Shown: positions 28,613 to 37,845, numbered from the stretch's first letter. The stretch: 64,000 nt of DNA from Roseobacter fucihabitans (GCF_014337925.2 NZ_CP143423.1:4122501-4186500), one strand, 5' to 3'. Translations and numbers: made by a program. Notes: a model not told the origin generated them from the letters alone.

Positions 28613-29617
28613 TTATGCAGGTGGTACGATTGAATTATCGCGTACCCGGAAGTGGTTGACCTTCCGCCGGTCCTCCTTGGGGTGAATCCCGAAGACCTCC
28701 ACATAGTTTTTGCACAGCGTCGAAGACGTCGAATAGCCAACAGCTACTGCGATTTCTGTAAGCGTATCCTTGCTATAGAGTAACAATTGGCGCGCCTTAT
28801 GCATCCGAAGCGCGCGGTAATAACCAAGCGGCGTATTCCCGGTGGTTTTTTGGAACATCCGTTCGAGTTGGCGCCCCGACACGCCGATCATCTGCGCCAC
28901 ATCAGCGACATTTATCGGATCATCAATGTTCTGCGCGAAAATCTCCACCGCCTGCCGTACGACCGGGGGCAACATGTCACTTGTACTTTCGGTTGCAAAG
29001 GTCGGCTTGCGCTGGATCACACCCGGCCCCCTGACCAAAGGGTGTTGGAACCAGCAGGCAACTTCGGTTGCCACGTCGGCGCCTAATGTCTCTTCGATCA
29101 AATGTAACGACAGATCAAACGCCGCCGCCGCACCCGAAGCTGTCAAACGACGCCGGTCCAGCATGATGACGTCTTCCGTGGTCTCAAGCTGCGGGAACGC
29201 GCTGGCGAACGCCGCCTCGTAACACCAATGCACCGAGGCGACATGCCCCTCCAAGAGACCTGCCCGCGCCAATGGGAAAACACCGCCGCTGATCGCCCCC
29301 ATGACGACCCCGTGGCGCGCCAATTTCCGCAGCACACCATCGGAGGGAACGGGACGCTCAAACTTCGACGACGGACCGCTCAATAAAAACAATTGATCCA
29401 AACCATCGCAGTCTTCCAGCGCCAAATCAGCCTCAAACCCAACGTTTGCACTTGCCTGGACGCGCGCGCCCTTCTCAGAAATCAACCGCCATCCAAAAGC
29501 CTCTTGGCCCGAAATCTCATTGGCCGCGCGCAAAGGCTCGATCATCGACGTCAGGCAGGCCATGGGAAAGCCCGGAAAGATGAGAAAACCGATTTGAGTT
29601 GTTTCATTACGCGTCAT
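28613..29617 (-). CDS. GlxA-type AraC-family transcriptional regulator
   Basis: The 334-residue regulator has an N-terminal DJ-1/PfpI-like ligand domain (about 8-180) and a C-terminal AraC double HTH (about 225-320, with VADVAQMIGVSGRQLERMFQKTTGNTP and the second helix set at TEIAVAVGYSTSSTLCKNYVEVFG). Relatives control betaine, dimethylglycine and carnitine catabolism, i.e. methylated amines, so control of mgd or dmm is plausible. It is divergent from the XRE-cupin gene. Ligand is unknown. Confidence 0.85.
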   Translation of the reverse strand: MTRNETTQIGFLIFPGFPMACLTSMIEPLRAANEISGQEAFGWRLISEKGARVQASANVGFEADLALEDCDGLDQLFLLSGPSSKFERPVPSDGVLRKLARHGVVMGAISGGVFPLARAGLLEGHVASVHWCYEAAFASAFPQLETTEDVIMLDRRRLTASGAAAAFDLSLHLIEETLGADVATEVACWFQHPLVRGPGVIQRKPTFATESTSDMLPPVVRQAVEIFAQNIDDPINVADVAQMIGVSGRQLERMFQKTTGNTPLGYYRALRMHKARQLLLYSKDTLTEIAVAVGYSTSSTLCKNYVEVFGIHPKEDRRKVNHFRVRDNSIVPPA

Positions 29618-29729
29618 AAAAATATCCTAACAGGAAACAAATATGATAGACTAGTAGTGATCGAACGGATTTTACGGACACGCCACTTGCGTGCCCCGGT
29701 CAAAGCGATAATTCAGAACACTACAACAG

Positions 29730-30371
29730 ATGGATATGACAATGGCCGCGACGATCCTGCAACAAGACCCCCACAGCCTGCGCGAGAGCCGTGAGAATAT
29801 TCTGGAGATCGCGATCGGTCGTGAAGTCCGGGCGTTTCGGCGCAAACAGGAAATCACCGTGGCCGATCTTTCTGCGGCGACGGGGCTGTCCATCGGCATG
29901 CTCTCCAAGATCGAGAATGGCAATACGTCGCCGTCGCTCACAACATTGCAAACCCTCGCCAATGCGCTCTCCGTTCCGCTCACCGCCTTCTTTCGCGGGT
30001 TTGAGGAATCCCGCATGGCTGTGCACACCAAGGCAGGCGAAGGCGTGGAACAGGAGCGAGAAGGCACCCGTTCCAACCATCAATACAACCTGCTGGGGCA
30101 TCTGGGGGCGAATGCGAGTGGCGTCATCGTCGAACCCTATCTGATCACGCTGTCGGATGAAGCAGACGTATTCCCGACATTTCAGCACGCCGGGATCGAG
30201 ATGATTTACATGCTCGAGGGTGAGGTTGATTATCGCCACGGTAACAACGTGTACCCGATGAAACCTGGTGACACGCTGTTTTTTGATGCGGATGCGCCGC
30301 ATGGGCCGGATGTTCTTGTGAAACTGCCCGCGCGCTATCTCTCGGTGATCAGCTACCCGCAGAAAAGCTGA
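29730..30371 (+). CDS. XRE-family regulator with C-terminal cupin domain
   Basis: A 213-residue protein with an HTH (about 33-85, LSAATGLSIGMLSKIENGNTSPSLTTLQTLANAL) and a cupin domain (about 135-205, with GIEMIYMLEGEVDYRH and MKPGDTLFFDADAPHGP). Such regulators sense a small molecule in the cupin pocket. Its location between mgd and dmm, convergent with dmmC at one base, suggests a local role in methylamine control. ATGs at 29730, 29736 and 29742 are all possible starts; none has a strong ribosome site. Confidence 0.85.
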   Translation: MDMTMAATILQQDPHSLRESRENILEIAIGREVRAFRRKQEITVADLSAATGLSIGMLSKIENGNTSPSLTTLQTLANALSVPLTAFFRGFEESRMAVHTKAGEGVEQEREGTRSNHQYNLLGHLGANASGVIVEPYLITLSDEADVFPTFQHAGIEMIYMLEGEVDYRHGNNVYPMKPGDTLFFDADAPHGPDVLVKLPARYLSVISYPQKS

Positions 30372-30372
30372 G

Positions 30373-31440
30373 CTACTTCTGGAGCGCGGGCTCTGTGTCC
30401 AGGTCCGGCCAGATGCCCGGCGACGTCAGCAAGCCATCATCAAATGCAGCCAGATAGTCCAGCATCATCGGACGATTGTCGATGAACCCCTTATAGGTCG
30501 CCAGTTCATCGGGCAAATCCCGGATCACGCGGTGCAGGCGACGACCCCATTTCGGGACGCTCATCAGATCCTGAAAACTGCACAGATAACAGCGAATCGG
30601 GAAGACCAGCGCATTGGACCGCGGCAGGCGGAAAAACGTCTGCAACTCCACCCGCAAATGCTGCTTGGCACCGAGGTTTTCAGGCGTCAGCGTGGTCTTT
30701 TGAATGCCCCATTTGTGATAATTCTCGGGCGATGTATCCAGCAGCGGATTGACCGTCATGGTCCAGTTCAACCGCCGCGCAGGCGCACCTTGCTGGATGT
30801 TCAGCAGGAATTTGAGCGCACGTACGAAGATACCCTTTTCATGCGCCAAAGGCACGGGCGCGTGCCATTCAAAGAAATTCATGCCGATGTCGAAATCAAG
30901 GCTCCAATCGGCTTGCGTTGTGATCATACCCGCGTCCATCCACAGGTTGTCATCACGTTGATCCAATACGGCATAATCACCCTGCGCCTGCCGTGTGATA
31001 TATTCCATCGGACCGTAAGGCAGCGTCGTTTCATCCAGAAAGGTGAAACTGTGGTCAATACCCAGCGGCCTGTTGATCCAGCGCCATTTATCGCCGTCAC
31101 GGTGCAGTTCAAAAAGGTCCGGGTAATCCTCGGATTTGGACACCATGATCAATTCGAGCAGGTCCCATCCCGCCAGCGTCATATGCGGCAGGGACTGGCA
31201 CCGCAGCGGATCATCGGCCAGCACCATTGCCCGATCGCGCATTTCGGAGACGTAATGTTCATCCACATCGAAGCGTTTTTCATAGACCGAATCAACCGGA
31301 CCGCCACGATGTTGTTCCATGTTGACCGAATACATATAGCTGTCTTCGTGGAACGGAAACGGGAAGCGTTTGATCGCGCGCTCCGAGTTGAAGAACGAAT
31401 AATCGTCGCGAAAGGTTTCATCGTTGAATTGTAGGGTCAT
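30373..31440 (-). CDS. dmmC: Dimethylamine monooxygenase, haem subunit (DUF3445)
   Basis: The 355-residue protein belongs to the haem-dependent oxidative N-demethylase alpha family (DUF3445), a PAS-derived fold that binds haem and oxidises dimethylamine to methylamine and formaldehyde. The order here, GcvT-like protein, small zinc-ribbon subunit, reductase, DUF3445 protein, matches dmmDABC of marine bacteria; the letter C for this subunit follows that order and could differ in other naming schemes. It lies nine bases after dmmB. Confidence 0.85.
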   Translation of the reverse strand: MTLQFNDETFRDDYSFFNSERAIKRFPFPFHEDSYMYSVNMEQHRGGPVDSVYEKRFDVDEHYVSEMRDRAMVLADDPLRCQSLPHMTLAGWDLLELIMVSKSEDYPDLFELHRDGDKWRWINRPLGIDHSFTFLDETTLPYGPMEYITRQAQGDYAVLDQRDDNLWMDAGMITTQADWSLDFDIGMNFFEWHAPVPLAHEKGIFVRALKFLLNIQQGAPARRLNWTMTVNPLLDTSPENYHKWGIQKTTLTPENLGAKQHLRVELQTFFRLPRSNALVFPIRCYLCSFQDLMSVPKWGRRLHRVIRDLPDELATYKGFIDNRPMMLDYLAAFDDGLLTSPGIWPDLDTEPALQK

Positions 31441-31449
31441 GGTGCCTCT

Positions 31450-32412
31450 CTATCGGTCCAGCACGAGGGTCTTGCCCTCAAATCTCGATACGCAGGGCAT
31501 GATTTTTTCGCCACTGTCGTGTTCTGCATCATCCAGCCAGTGATCGCGGTGGATGAAATTCCCGGCGTAATCGATCACGGATGTTTCGCATTGACCGCAA
31601 GCCCCGCCGCGACAGAGGTATGGTGCGTCCACGCCCTCCCGCTCCATCGCTTCCAGCAGGCTTTCCTGTTCGCCGACCTGAATGACCTTATTGCTTACGG
31701 CCAGTTTGACCTCGAAAGGTTTACCCGGTTTCGGGGCCAGGAATTCTTCATAGTGGATCGCCTCGCGCGGCCAACCATCGGCCTGGGCAGTGTTGCGTAC
31801 CCATTCGATCATGCCCTTGGGGCCGCAGACATAGACATGCGTGCCAAGCGGCTGCCCTTCAAGAAGGTCAGCCAAATTAATCCTTTGGTCCTGATCATCA
31901 TAATAAATACGCGTTTCATTCGGATGATGCGCGCGTAATTCATCGCCGTAAGTGCCAAGCGCCGGCGTACGGCAGGCGTAATGCAATTCCCAATGCCCGT
32001 TGAACCGCTCGAGCTGCTTGATCTGCGCCATAAACGGCGTGATCCCGATGCCCCCGGCCACAAACAGATGTTTCTTGGCGCGCAGGTCGAGCGAGAACAG
32101 GTTGACCGGGTAGGAGATCACCATCTCATCGCCAAGCGCCACACGGGTATGCATGAACAGCGACCCGCCCCGCCCTTCATCGTCGCGGCGCACCGAGATG
32201 GTATAGGCGGTTTGGTCCATCGGGTCGGACATCAGCGAGTAGGGGTTGAGCCGGGTGATGTCGCCGTCTTGCATTTCGACAACCGTATGCGCCCCCCCGG
32301 AAAACGTGGGCAGCAAACCACCGTCCACGCGCTCGAATTTGAACCGCGTCACCAGGTCGTTCAACGGCACAATCTCGGTGACTTTGACGGCAATCTTTTC
32401 CGCACCGCTCAT
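31450..32412 (-). CDS. dmmB: Dimethylamine monooxygenase reductase subunit
   Basis: A 320-residue phthalate-dioxygenase-reductase-like protein. It has a flavin region (NPYSLMSDP), a pyridine-nucleotide region (AGGIGITPFMAQI) and a C-terminal plant-type 2Fe-2S domain (CRGGACGQC, then a distal C). It passes electrons from NAD(P)H to the haem subunit. ATG 32412 overlaps the dmmA stop as ATGA; a longer upstream frame is not supported. Confidence 0.9.
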   Translation of the reverse strand: MSGAEKIAVKVTEIVPLNDLVTRFKFERVDGGLLPTFSGGAHTVVEMQDGDITRLNPYSLMSDPMDQTAYTISVRRDDEGRGGSLFMHTRVALGDEMVISYPVNLFSLDLRAKKHLFVAGGIGITPFMAQIKQLERFNGHWELHYACRTPALGTYGDELRAHHPNETRIYYDDQDQRINLADLLEGQPLGTHVYVCGPKGMIEWVRNTAQADGWPREAIHYEEFLAPKPGKPFEVKLAVSNKVIQVGEQESLLEAMEREGVDAPYLCRGGACGQCETSVIDYAGNFIHRDHWLDDAEHDSGEKIMPCVSRFEGKTLVLDR

Positions 32413-33005
32413 TCGTATATCCCCTTTGATGCTGGAACGTTGCCGGGGTCTTCGGCATCGATACAAACCGCCTGATAGGCGGCCAGACGGCGCGAATAAT
32501 GATCCCGCACAAAGAGGTTCAACCCACAATGGCTGCATTGAAACGGGTCGATTTCCACATCTTCGGTGATGCCCTTGCAATGGACGCATTGCATCCGCCG
32601 GGCTGTGCTGCCGCGATGTTCGGTTTGAATTGCCGTATGCGGAATACCGGCATCTGTGGCGGCCAGCTGTGCCTGCCCCATGAGCCCTTCGGTCCCGGCC
32701 AGATAGACCTGCAAACCCATCTTAGCGTCCTTCAACATCCGGTGCAGGCGCGCTTCAGCGGCGGCAAAGGAGGGTCCCGCGTAGAAGGACGCCGGGTTCA
32801 AGGCGCGCAGTTTATCTCCAAAACCTTCGCCTTTGGGGAGATAGATGATATGCCCTTTTGCCATGATTTCCGGCGTGGCGACATCGAGTATGGCCTCTGC
32901 GCCGTGGGCATCCGCAACAAAAAGATGCGCAGACCCCGCGCGCGGTGCCAGCGTGCCATAGACCGGGCGGCTTCTGATACTTTCGGGAAAGGTGAACTTC
33001 GACAT
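32409..33005 (-). CDS. dmmA: Dimethylamine monooxygenase small subunit with C-terminal metal ribbon
   Basis: The 198-residue protein matches the DmmA type: an N-terminal domain of unknown mechanism and a C-terminal ribbon with two CxxC pairs (CVHC and CSHC, about residues 140-165) that should bind zinc or iron. It may bridge the reductase to the haem subunit; that is inference. It overlaps dmmB by four bases and follows dmmD after 54 bases. The subunit letter follows the dmmDABC order. Confidence 0.8.
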   Translation of the reverse strand: MSKFTFPESIRSRPVYGTLAPRAGSAHLFVADAHGAEAILDVATPEIMAKGHIIYLPKGEGFGDKLRALNPASFYAGPSFAAAEARLHRMLKDAKMGLQVYLAGTEGLMGQAQLAATDAGIPHTAIQTEHRGSTARRMQCVHCKGITEDVEIDPFQCSHCGLNLFVRDHYSRRLAAYQAVCIDAEDPGNVPASKGIYE

Positions 33006-33059
33006 GTCGGTCCCTTTGAGTAGAGCAAGGGCGCAGATCGAAACCTGCGCCCAGGAGAC

Positions 33060-34208
33060 TTAACCTTTGGCGGTGCGGATGGATTTGTCCTTGTCATAGA
33101 ACGGCATCTCTTCGGCGGTTGCCGCAAGTTCAGTGCCATCCAATTGCGTGACCGTCAGTTTGGTCCCCGCCTTGGCCACTTCGGGGGACAAACGCGCAAT
33201 CGCCACGCTGTAATTGTTCAACTCGGAAGAAAGACCGTATGTGATGACCCCGACGTCCTTGCCATCATGGAAGACACGCGCACCCATATCCATCTGCGCC
33301 ATGCTGTCCGACAACTGCACGCCGTAGATCTTGACGCGCTCCTTGCCCTTCATGGCATAGTGATTTTCAGCCCCGATAAACCCTTCTTTGCCGGGCGATA
33401 CGGTGAATTCCAGACCTAATTCCCACAGCGTGTCGCCACAGGGTTCGTTTTCAAACGGGAAGGTTTCGGAGTTATCACCGGGATAAAACAGCAGGTAGCT
33501 TTCAATGCGCAACATATCCAGCGTGCTGAATTGAACAGGACGCACGCCCATGTCCTTGCCCGCTTCCAGAATACTATCCCAAAGATGCACCGCATCCTTG
33601 GCCCGACAGAAAATCTCATATCCGCGCTCGCCGGTATAACCGGTGCGGGAGATCATGACGTCGCGACCATAAAGTCGCGTTTGCATCAGACCGAAATAGG
33701 CCAGGTCACGCACGGCCGGGATTTCCTTGGCCAACAGATCGACCGCCACCGGGCCCTGCAAGGACAGATCATGCAAATCATCATCAAAGATGACTGAGCA
33801 GTTCTTGCCCGCCGCAACACTGGTCAATTGCTCCATGCCCGTGCCGGTGCCATGCACCACAAGCCATGAATTCACCGCGATGTGATAGATGATGCAATCG
33901 TCGATGAATTTGCCATCCGCGTTCAGGATCGACGCATAGGTCGACCGCCCAGGCGCGATCTTTTCCACATTACGCGTGGTGACCCGGTCGATGACATAGG
34001 CGGCATCCGCGCCAACCACATGCACCTTCTTGAGGCCGGAAACATCCATCAGCCCCGCTTTTGTCCGCACTGCCTCATAATCGGCTTTGGCACGTTCCGG
34101 GGTGTGATCGTAAAACCACGCGGTGCCCATCCCGTTCCAATCTTCTAGCTCCCCGCCAATATCGGCGTGGCGATGCGCAAGCGCGGAATGTCTCCATAGA
34201 ATGGCCAT
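33060..34208 (-). CDS. dmmD: GcvT-like aminomethyltransferase of the dimethylamine demethylase locus
   Basis: The 382-residue protein has the full folate-binding GcvT fold (FYDHTPERAKADYEAVRTKAGLMDVSGLKKVHVVGADA, and SRTGYTGERGYEIF in the C-terminal half). In dmmDABC loci it is thought to take formaldehyde released by the oxidative demethylase onto tetrahydrofolate, limiting toxicity. It is the first gene of the leftward dmm operon and is divergent from the Amt gene across 256 bases. Confidence 0.87.
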   Translation of the reverse strand: MAILWRHSALAHRHADIGGELEDWNGMGTAWFYDHTPERAKADYEAVRTKAGLMDVSGLKKVHVVGADAAYVIDRVTTRNVEKIAPGRSTYASILNADGKFIDDCIIYHIAVNSWLVVHGTGTGMEQLTSVAAGKNCSVIFDDDLHDLSLQGPVAVDLLAKEIPAVRDLAYFGLMQTRLYGRDVMISRTGYTGERGYEIFCRAKDAVHLWDSILEAGKDMGVRPVQFSTLDMLRIESYLLFYPGDNSETFPFENEPCGDTLWELGLEFTVSPGKEGFIGAENHYAMKGKERVKIYGVQLSDSMAQMDMGARVFHDGKDVGVITYGLSSELNNYSVAIARLSPEVAKAGTKLTVTQLDGTELAATAEEMPFYDKDKSIRTAKG

Positions 34209-34431
34209 ATCTGTCTCCCCTGTTTCCGACTCTGTCGTGTTTGGAGGTATTGAGCCTCAGCCCGTCTCAAAAAGCAACACTCGTATGCAACTTTTTTTCC
34301 TAATAGGCAAAATTCAGGCATATCAGACTGCCATTATGCAGGCAGCATCCTTCGAACTCAAAACAAAATACGTTGACAGGTGCATCATAACCAAGCCAAG
34401 CTTTAGGAAAATTTTATTACTGAGAGGCAAA

Positions 34432-34451
34432 TCTGTTTCTCATAAAACAGA
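34432..34451. promoter_or_regulatory. inverted repeat abutting the Amt ribosome site
   Basis: TCTGTTT (34432-34438) and AAACAGA (34445-34451) form a perfect 7-bp dyad with a 6-base spacer, ending one base before the GGAGG (34453-34457) of the Amt gene. It could be an RNA hairpin next to the ribosome site or a DNA operator for the dmm/amt divergent promoter. Confidence 0.5.
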
Positions 34452-34464
34452 CGGAGGGTACGTT

Positions 34465-35829
34465 TTGGAAGGAAATCTAAATGCACTGACGACAGTGTTT
34501 ACCGAGTTTTACTACTGGGTGACGGTCGTTTTCATGTTTTTGATCCACGTTGGGTTCTGCATGTATGAGGTAGGGGCGAGTCGCGCTCGAAATCACATGC
34601 ATACCCTTATGAAGAACATAATGATCATCCCGCTGGTGACCGTGACGTTCTTCTTTTTTGGCTGGTGGATATACTGGGCGTTCCCCAATTTCTACATTTT
34701 CGGCGGCGCGATCGATTTCGAAGCAGCTGCTTCTTACACGCCTTGGTCGCCGAATATGGGTACCAACCTGGATGACCGCATCACTGGCGTTTTCTGGGCG
34801 GCGTTTCTGCTGTTTTCATGGACTGCTGCCTCCATCGTATCTGGATCGGTGATCGAACGCATCAGGTCTTCGGCACTTTGGGTTCATGCCGTCCTGATCG
34901 GATCGGTCTTCTGGATCATCGATGCAGCCTGGGGTTGGCATTGGGACGGCTGGATGGTCAAACTTCTCGGCTATCATGATGCCTATGCCTCCGGTGTTAT
35001 TCACGCCATTGCAGGTGGTTACGCTTTGGGTGTCATCATGGTGCTTGGGCCACGCATTGGTAAATTTGCGCCCGATGGCACACCGCGCGACATTCCCCCG
35101 CAAAACCCATGGATGTTGACGATCGGAATCTTCCTGATCTACACGGGTTTCTGGGGGTTCTATGCCGCCTGTAACGTTCCGATTATTTCACCAGAGGTGA
35201 TTGATGGGCAAATTGTTGGCGCAACATGGACAGCCACCAACATTTATCTGGCCCCAACGACACTTTCGGCCATTACGTTTAACTTCCTGATGTCCCTCTC
35301 CGGGGGTTTGATGGCCGCCTATGTCGTGTCAAAAGGTGATGCGTTCTGGACGTTCTCCGGCGGTCTGGCAGGCATCATAACGGCGTCGGCCGGCAATGAC
35401 CTCTACCACCCCATTCAGGCCATGATTGTTGGTGCCATAGGCGTTGTGATTGTCTACAAGCTTCACTTCTGGGTGGAGCGCAAGTTCAAGCTGGATGACG
35501 CTGTGGGTGCCGTCGCGGTGCATGGTTACTCTGGCGTCGTTGGTTTGATAATTGCGGGTTTCGTTCTGTGGGGAGCGCCAAGCTCACCCTATGAAGGCTA
35601 TGCAACAATCAGCCCATGGGGTCAGGCCATCGGGGCGTTCATCATGTTCTTTGTTCTGGGTTTTGCACCCGCATGGATCGTGTCCAAACTGCAGGCCGCA
35701 GCTGGTGTATTGCGCATCCCCGAAGAGGTCGAATTGCAGGGTCTCGATTATGCGGAACATCATGCCTATGAGGACGCCAAAGCCGAGATCATCGCTGCTG
35801 ACAAAGCAGCCTTGGCCCAGAAATTATAA
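34465..35829 (+). CDS. Divergent Amt-family ammonium/methylammonium channel
   Basis: The 454-residue, about eleven-helix protein keeps key Amt residues: D172 with H180 eight residues later (DAYASGVIH) and H353 (AVHGYSGVVG), the twin histidines of the pore. Its sequence is otherwise divergent from AmtB. The start is TTG 34465: GGAGG sits seven bases before it and the first helix follows directly, while upstream in-frame codons lie in AT-rich noncoding DNA. It is the only transporter gene between dmm and mgs/gmaS, so uptake of methylamine or recapture of ammonium is likely. No GlnK gene is adjacent. Confidence 0.87.
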   Translation: MEGNLNALTTVFTEFYYWVTVVFMFLIHVGFCMYEVGASRARNHMHTLMKNIMIIPLVTVTFFFFGWWIYWAFPNFYIFGGAIDFEAAASYTPWSPNMGTNLDDRITGVFWAAFLLFSWTAASIVSGSVIERIRSSALWVHAVLIGSVFWIIDAAWGWHWDGWMVKLLGYHDAYASGVIHAIAGGYALGVIMVLGPRIGKFAPDGTPRDIPPQNPWMLTIGIFLIYTGFWGFYAACNVPIISPEVIDGQIVGATWTATNIYLAPTTLSAITFNFLMSLSGGLMAAYVVSKGDAFWTFSGGLAGIITASAGNDLYHPIQAMIVGAIGVVIVYKLHFWVERKFKLDDAVGAVAVHGYSGVVGLIIAGFVLWGAPSSPYEGYATISPWGQAIGAFIMFFVLGFAPAWIVSKLQAAAGVLRIPEEVELQGLDYAEHHAYEDAKAEIIAADKAALAQKL

Positions 35830-35846
35830 ACAAGGAGTACGTCGTT

Positions 35847-36059
35847 ATGTCGATAGGTTATGACAGCTGGGCGGTTGATCTCGCCGAAGTCGGTCCCGTG
35901 TATCCCATGCAGGGCTGGGAAATTCCGATGGTAATCGTTGGTGTAATATTCTGGTTGGGCTGGCACCGAATTCAATTTGTCCGCGAAGGCGAACATCTGG
36001 AGAAAGCCAAGAAAATTGGCGATGCCGAAAAAGTGGCAAAGATGCTGGAACGGTACTGA
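35847..36059 (+). CDS. 70-residue single-pass membrane protein paired with Amt
   Basis: I do not recognise this family. It has an N-terminal soluble stretch, one hydrophobic segment (about 26-40, IPMVIVGVIFWLGW) and a charged, probably helical tail (REGEHLEKAKKIGDAEKVAKMLERY). AAGGAG precedes the ATG, it starts 17 bases after the Amt gene, and a strong hairpin follows its stop, so it is a real gene at the end of a two-gene unit. An accessory or regulatory subunit of the channel is a reasonable guess. Confidence 0.8.
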   Translation: MSIGYDSWAVDLAEVGPVYPMQGWEIPMVIVGVIFWLGWHRIQFVREGEHLEKAKKIGDAEKVAKMLERY

Positions 36060-36082
36060 GAGCTCCGGCTCGATGACACCGG

Positions 36083-36106
36083 AAGGGGCGGGAAAACCTG
36101 CCCCTT
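36083..36106 (+). terminator. terminator hairpin after the amt unit
   Basis: AAGGGGCGGG pairs with CCTGCCCCTT over ten base pairs (one G-T) around an AAAA loop, beginning 23 bases after the small gene's stop. Only a short T-rich tail follows. It separates the amt unit from mgsA. Confidence 0.75.
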
Positions 36107-36230
36107 CTTGCACCAAGACTTTACTGTTATGAAAATATTTTTCCTGCGAGTTGAGTCATTTATTTTTTACTGATATCTATAAGCTCAGTGAGTCGTCCTG
36201 TCGGCGACTGTCAGTTTCAGGGATGAAAAA

Positions 36231-37160
36231 ATGTGCGGAATTGTAGGACTGTTCTTGAAAGACCCATCGCTTGAGCCAAAGCTGGGCGAAATGTTGACCT
36301 CCATGTTGATCACCATGACGGATCGTGGTCCCGATAGCGCGGGCATTGCGATTTACAGCGGTGAAACAAAGGGGCGCACGAAGATGACGATCCAATCGGA
36401 TGACCCCGAAGGATCGTTTGGTGGCCTCGACGCGGCCTTGGAAAAGGTGGTCGGCGGCACGGTCAAGATGCGAGTGAAAAGCACCCACGCCATTCTGGAA
36501 ATCCCCGCTGGAACAACGGCAAAGACCCGTGCCGCGCTCGCAGAAATGGCCTCTGGCATTCGGGTCATGAGTCGGGGCGACAGCCTGGAGATTTACAAGG
36601 AGGTTGGCCTGCCAAAAGACGTGGCGGCGCAATTTGACCTGTCGAAAATGTCCGGATCACACGGGATCGGGCACACGCGCATGGCCACCGAATCGGCCGT
36701 CACAACCATGGGCGCGCATCCTTTCAATACCGGGGACGATCAATGCCTCGTGCATAACGGATCGCTCTCCAATCACAATTCCCTGCGCCGCAAACTACGC
36801 CGCGAGGGCATCCATATCGAAACCGAAAACGACACAGAGGTCGGCGCCGCCTACCTGACCTGGCAGATGCAGAACGGCATGAGCCTTGGTCAGGCGCTGG
36901 AAAGCAGCCTTGACGATCTGGACGGGTTTTTCACCTTTGTGGTCGGCACCAAAGACGGCTTCGGCGTCGTACGTGACCCGATTGCCTGCAAACCTGCCGT
37001 GATGGCCGAAACCGATCAATACGTCGCGTTTGGTTCGGAATACCGCGCGCTTGTGGACCTGCCGGGTATTGAAAACGCCCGCGTCTGGGAACCAGAACCG
37101 GCAACGGTCTATTTCTGGAGCCACAACGACACCCCAACAACCCACGAAAAGGCCGCCTGA
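36231..37160 (+). CDS. mgsA: N-methylglutamate synthase subunit A (class II glutamine amidotransferase)
   Basis: The 309-residue protein begins MCGIVGLF, so the catalytic N-terminal cysteine (C2 before processing) of class II amidotransferases is in place. The MgsABC complex converts gamma-glutamylmethylamide and glutamate-derived carbon to N-methylglutamate. Conserved segments HTRMATESAV and HNGSLSNHNSLRRKL are visible. mgsB starts two bases after its stop. The 170-base upstream gap holds a terminator and an AT-rich promoter region. Confidence 0.9.
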   Translation: MCGIVGLFLKDPSLEPKLGEMLTSMLITMTDRGPDSAGIAIYSGETKGRTKMTIQSDDPEGSFGGLDAALEKVVGGTVKMRVKSTHAILEIPAGTTAKTRAALAEMASGIRVMSRGDSLEIYKEVGLPKDVAAQFDLSKMSGSHGIGHTRMATESAVTTMGAHPFNTGDDQCLVHNGSLSNHNSLRRKLRREGIHIETENDTEVGAAYLTWQMQNGMSLGQALESSLDDLDGFFTFVVGTKDGFGVVRDPIACKPAVMAETDQYVAFGSEYRALVDLPGIENARVWEPEPATVYFWSHNDTPTTHEKAA

Positions 37161-37161
37161 G

Positions 37162-37845
37162 ATGCAGATAATCGACCTTGAATCCATTGGCCTGCGCGAG
37201 ATGAACAAGACGCTTCATGCGCAAGCCGAAACCACCAATCAAACCGCTTGGGAAATCGTGAACCCCAAAGGCGCACACGCCATTGCCTGCGGGCTGGACG
37301 CGCCCATTGAGGTTACCGTCAAGGGCTCCACCGGGTATTATTGCGCGGGCATGAACCAACAGGCGACCGTGAATATTCATGGCTCCGCCGGTCCCGGCAC
37401 AGCAGAAAACATGATGTCGGGCAAAGTCGTGATCGAAGGCGATGCCTCGCAATATGCGGGTGCAACCGGGCACGGTGGGCTGCTTGTGATCAAGGGCAAC
37501 GCCTCCTCGCGCTGTGGCATTTCGATGAAGGGCATTAACATCGTGGTGCAGGGCAACATCGGGCATATGTCCGCCTTCATGGCGCAATCGGGCAACCTTG
37601 TGGTCTGCGGTGACGCGGGCGATGCTCTGGGCGACAGCTGCTATGAAGCGCGGCTTTTCGTGCGCGGAGAGGTCAAATCTCTCGGCGCAGATTGCGAGAA
37701 GAAAGAGATGCGGCCCGAGCATATTGAGATCCTCAAGGACCTCTTGGAACAGGCCGGCATTGATGCGGCCCCCGAGGAGTTCACACGCTACGGCTCCGCC
37801 CGTAATCTCTATAATTTCGACGTTGATAACGCTGCGGCGTATTAA
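37162..37845 (+). CDS. mgsB: N-methylglutamate synthase subunit B (GltB C-terminal-like)
   Basis: The 227-residue protein is a right-handed beta-helix domain like the C-terminal part of glutamate synthase, with repeated glycine-rich turns (GSTGYYCAGMNQQATVNIHG, GDASQYAGATGHGG, GNASSRCGISMKG). It scaffolds the amidotransferase and FMN subunits. ATG 37162 lies directly after the mgsA stop; an earlier in-frame start would overlap mgsA heavily. It is 11 bases before mgsC. Confidence 0.88.
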   Translation: MQIIDLESIGLREMNKTLHAQAETTNQTAWEIVNPKGAHAIACGLDAPIEVTVKGSTGYYCAGMNQQATVNIHGSAGPGTAENMMSGKVVIEGDASQYAGATGHGGLLVIKGNASSRCGISMKGINIVVQGNIGHMSAFMAQSGNLVVCGDAGDALGDSCYEARLFVRGEVKSLGADCEKKEMRPEHIEILKDLLEQAGIDAAPEEFTRYGSARNLYNFDVDNAAAY

